This document shows, in pieces, positions 5,697 through 6,919 of a DNA stretch of 6,919 nucleotides (its first letter is position 1; the number at the start of each line of letters is the position of its first letter). Origin of the DNA: Candidatus Tenderia sp. (lineage in GTDB: Bacteria > Pseudomonadota > Gammaproteobacteria > Tenderiales > Tenderiaceae); assembly GCA_030148045.1 (NCBI GenBank), contig JASBUE010000284.1, forward strand, positions 1-6,919. The letters run 5' to 3'. The position numbers and the translations under genes were made by a program. The notes under the pieces are model-generated. The model did no database searches, had not been told where the DNA came from, and saw only the letters and a list, made by a program, of their open reading frames with translations.

Positions 5697-6137
5697 ATGA
5701 CCCGGATCGACTTCTACATCCTCGAGGCCGACAACGGCCATCGTGAGCAATTCGCCTGCCGCATCGCCGAAAAGTCCTATCGTCTCGGCCACGGCGTCTA
5801 TATCCATACCGGCGATAGGCAACAGGCCGCCCGGCTCGATGAACTGCTCTGGACCTTCAAACAGGGCAGTTTCATTCCCCACGGCATCGACGGCGAATGT
5901 CCCGATCCCGAGGCCGCCGTGCTCATCGGCCACAACGGCGCAGCGGACGCTTCCTGCCACGCCCGGCGGCGCGAGGTGCTGATCAATCTGGACCAGGAGA
6001 TCCCGCTCTTTTTCAGCGCTTTCAAGCGGGTGGCCGAGGTGGTCGACCGGCAGGCGGATAACAAAAGCAAGGGCCGGGCGCGCTACAAGTTCTACCGCGA
6101 CCGGGGTTACAGCCTGGACACCCACACCATTTCATAG
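5697..6137 (+). CDS. holC: DNA polymerase III chi subunit HolC
   Basis: HolC (chi) pairs with psi (HolD) in the clamp-loader complex and binds the C-terminal tail of SSB, tying the replicase to single-stranded DNA. The 146-residue product is near the 147 residues of E. coli HolC. It shows the family order: a first strand TRIDFYIL, then the helix with CRIAEKSYRLGHGVYIHT (21-38), the conserved LLWTFKQGSFIPHG (50-63), and VLINLDQEIPLFFSAFKRVAEVV (94-116, abbreviated to its ends: VLINL and VAEVV). The tail is RYKFYRDRGY (129-138). ATG 5697 is 21 bases after the pepA stop. The only Shine-Dalgarno-like sequences are AGGG only 3 bases away and GGAG (5679-5682) 14 bases away, so initiation may depend on coupling to pepA translation. 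The pepA-holC-valS order is the same as in E. coli. Confidence 0.96.
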   Translation: MTRIDFYILEADNGHREQFACRIAEKSYRLGHGVYIHTGDRQQAARLDELLWTFKQGSFIPHGIDGECPDPEAAVLIGHNGAADASCHARRREVLINLDQEIPLFFSAFKRVAEVVDRQADNKSKGRARYKFYRDRGYSLDTHTIS

Positions 6138-6163
6138 CGCCTGTTAACACTAAATTAAGGGAC

Positions 6164-6574
6164 ATGAAAAAGAAGGGTCCACCCCCCACCATCAGACTCG
6201 ATGAAGAGCTGCCCGCCGTCTTCAAGGATGATGCCATCCCCGTGCTGCAGGACGTGGTGACGAGCGAGGATGAGATCGAGCGACTGCGCCCGCAAATCAA
6301 ACAGCCACAACCCAGTCCGGCATTGAGCCGCGTCATCGACGCCGCCGTCAAACGGCAGTTCGATCGTCTCGCTGACGCCATCCAGGCGCACTTCGCCAAA
6401 CTCGATCATCCCCTGCTCACGCCGGAGGAGATCGGCCGCGAACTGGCCGAGGCGGTGCGCAAGTCGCGCCAACCCGTCGCCAAGGGCGGTGCCCAAATAC
6501 GCCGCGCAAATACGCTACAATATGCACCCCCCGCGCCCGGGCGCGCCGTGAATGCAATGAAAGTGACCACCGAG
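6164..6574 (+). CDS. Unrecognised small ORF, in frame with valS, no stop of its own
   Basis: From ATG 6164 a frame encodes 137 residues before the valS start and has no stop between them. The product starts MKKKGPPPTIRLDEELPAVF and carries a DDAIPVLQDVV stretch (22-32), seen in various small proteobacterial proteins. A charged, helix-prone middle follows (about 53-101: ALSRVIDAAVKRQFDRLADA and EEIGRELAEAVRK), then a low-complexity tail rich in Ala/Pro/Arg (102-130). No membrane segment or catalytic motif is visible. It begins 26 bases after the holC stop. AAGGGA is only 1 base from the ATG, unusually tight. The conserved-looking part probably ends near residue 105, and the tail overlaps a likely valS promoter. 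Small ORFs between holC and valS occur in related genomes, to my knowledge. I do not assign a function; a fused N-terminal extension of ValS cannot be excluded. Confidence 0.6.
6516..6521 (+). promoter_or_regulatory. Probable -10 element of a valS promoter
   Basis: TACAAT, five of six from the TATAAT consensus, lies in a short AT-rich patch (6495-6523) within otherwise GC-rich sequence. It sits 59 bases before the first base of the valS start codon. No good -35 hexamer is seen at 16-18 base spacing (CCAAAT at 6493-6498 is poor). A start of transcription near 6528 would give a leader of about 47 bases and allow valS to be made independently of the upstream ORF. Confidence 0.45.
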
Positions 6575-6919
6575 ATGGACAAGACGTACAACCCGCAGGC
6601 AATCGAACAACGCTGGTACCAGGCCTGGGAGGCGAACAACTATTTCGCCCCCTCTTCAGAGGGCAGCCCCTATTGCATCATGATCCCGCCGCCCAACGTC
6701 ACCGGCAGCCTGCACATGGGCCACGCCTTCCAGGACACCCTCATGGACGCCCTGATCCGCTACCATCGCATGAAGGGTGACAACACCCTGTGGCAGGCGG
6801 GCACCGACCATGCCGGCATCGCCACCCAGATGGTGGTGGAGCGCCGCCTCAACGCCCAGGGCAAGACCCGTCACGACCTGGGCCGCGACGCCTTCATCGA
6901 ACAAATCTGGAAATGGAAA
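6575..6919 (+). CDS. valS: Valyl-tRNA synthetase ValS, N-terminal part
   Basis: ValS is a class I aminoacyl-tRNA synthetase that charges tRNA-Val and edits mischarged threonine. The window holds the first 115 residues and ends inside the gene. The sequence MDKTYNPQAIEQRWYQAWEA lines up with the E. coli start MEKTYNPQDIEQ. The ATP-binding HIGH motif is H47-M-G-H50 in PPPNVTGSLHMGHAF, followed by TLWQAGTDHAGIATQMVVER (71-90). ATG 6575 is preferred because homology begins exactly there. Alternative in-frame starts at ATG 6557 and GTG 6548 would add 6 or 9 residues. GAAAG at 6559-6563 is a weak ribosome-binding candidate. The frame continues unbroken from the upstream ORF at 6164, so automated callers may extend the gene. 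Confidence 0.96.
   Translation, partial: MDKTYNPQAIEQRWYQAWEANNYFAPSSEGSPYCIMIPPPNVTGSLHMGHAFQDTLMDALIRYHRMKGDNTLWQAGTDHAGIATQMVVERRLNAQGKTRHDLGRDAFIEQIWKWK

Overview
The window reads as chromosomal DNA of a GC-rich gammaproteobacterium. The decisive evidence is the right half: a leftward lptF-lptG pair faces a rightward pepA - holC - small ORF - valS series, the arrangement long known from Escherichia coli and many other gammaproteobacteria. The encoded LptF, LptG, PepA, HolC and ValS sequences all carry the expected family motifs. The genus cannot be fixed from this window.

Layout from left to right. (1) Positions 1-432 hold the 3' end of an outer-membrane porin-like gene, closed by a strong intrinsic terminator at 470-495. 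(2) Positions 506-1308 hold a compact mobile unit: an intact Y1/HUH single-domain transposase (REP-associated or IS200-like type, RAYT) between matching inverted repeats. The right repeat is present as two tandem copies 26 bp apart, followed by a degenerate, inverted third copy expanded into A8G8. Its codon use is visibly more AT-rich than the flanks, which suggests acquisition. (3) Positions 1405-1662 hold a small gene whose product resembles the joined N- and C-terminal ends of flagellar rod/hook proteins. A 42-codon, stop-free, coding-like stretch follows its amber stop in the same frame. (4) Positions 1799-3960, minus strand, hold lptF and lptG, overlapping by ATGA. They encode the two membrane subunits of the LPS export ABC transporter. 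(5) Positions 3961-4181 are an AT-rich divergent promoter region. (6) Positions 4182-6919 hold pepA (leucyl aminopeptidase), holC (DNA polymerase III chi), a small unrecognised ORF, and the first 115 codons of valS (valyl-tRNA synthetase).

The core genes are housekeeping: LptFG moves LPS to the cell surface, PepA trims peptides and can bind DNA, HolC links the clamp loader to SSB, and ValS charges tRNA-Val. I see no clear new defence or metabolic system. The points most worth a second look are the repeat architecture around the transposase, the coding-like stretch after the flagellar-like gene, and the absence of any stop codon between the small ORF at 6164 and valS, which makes one continuous reading frame.
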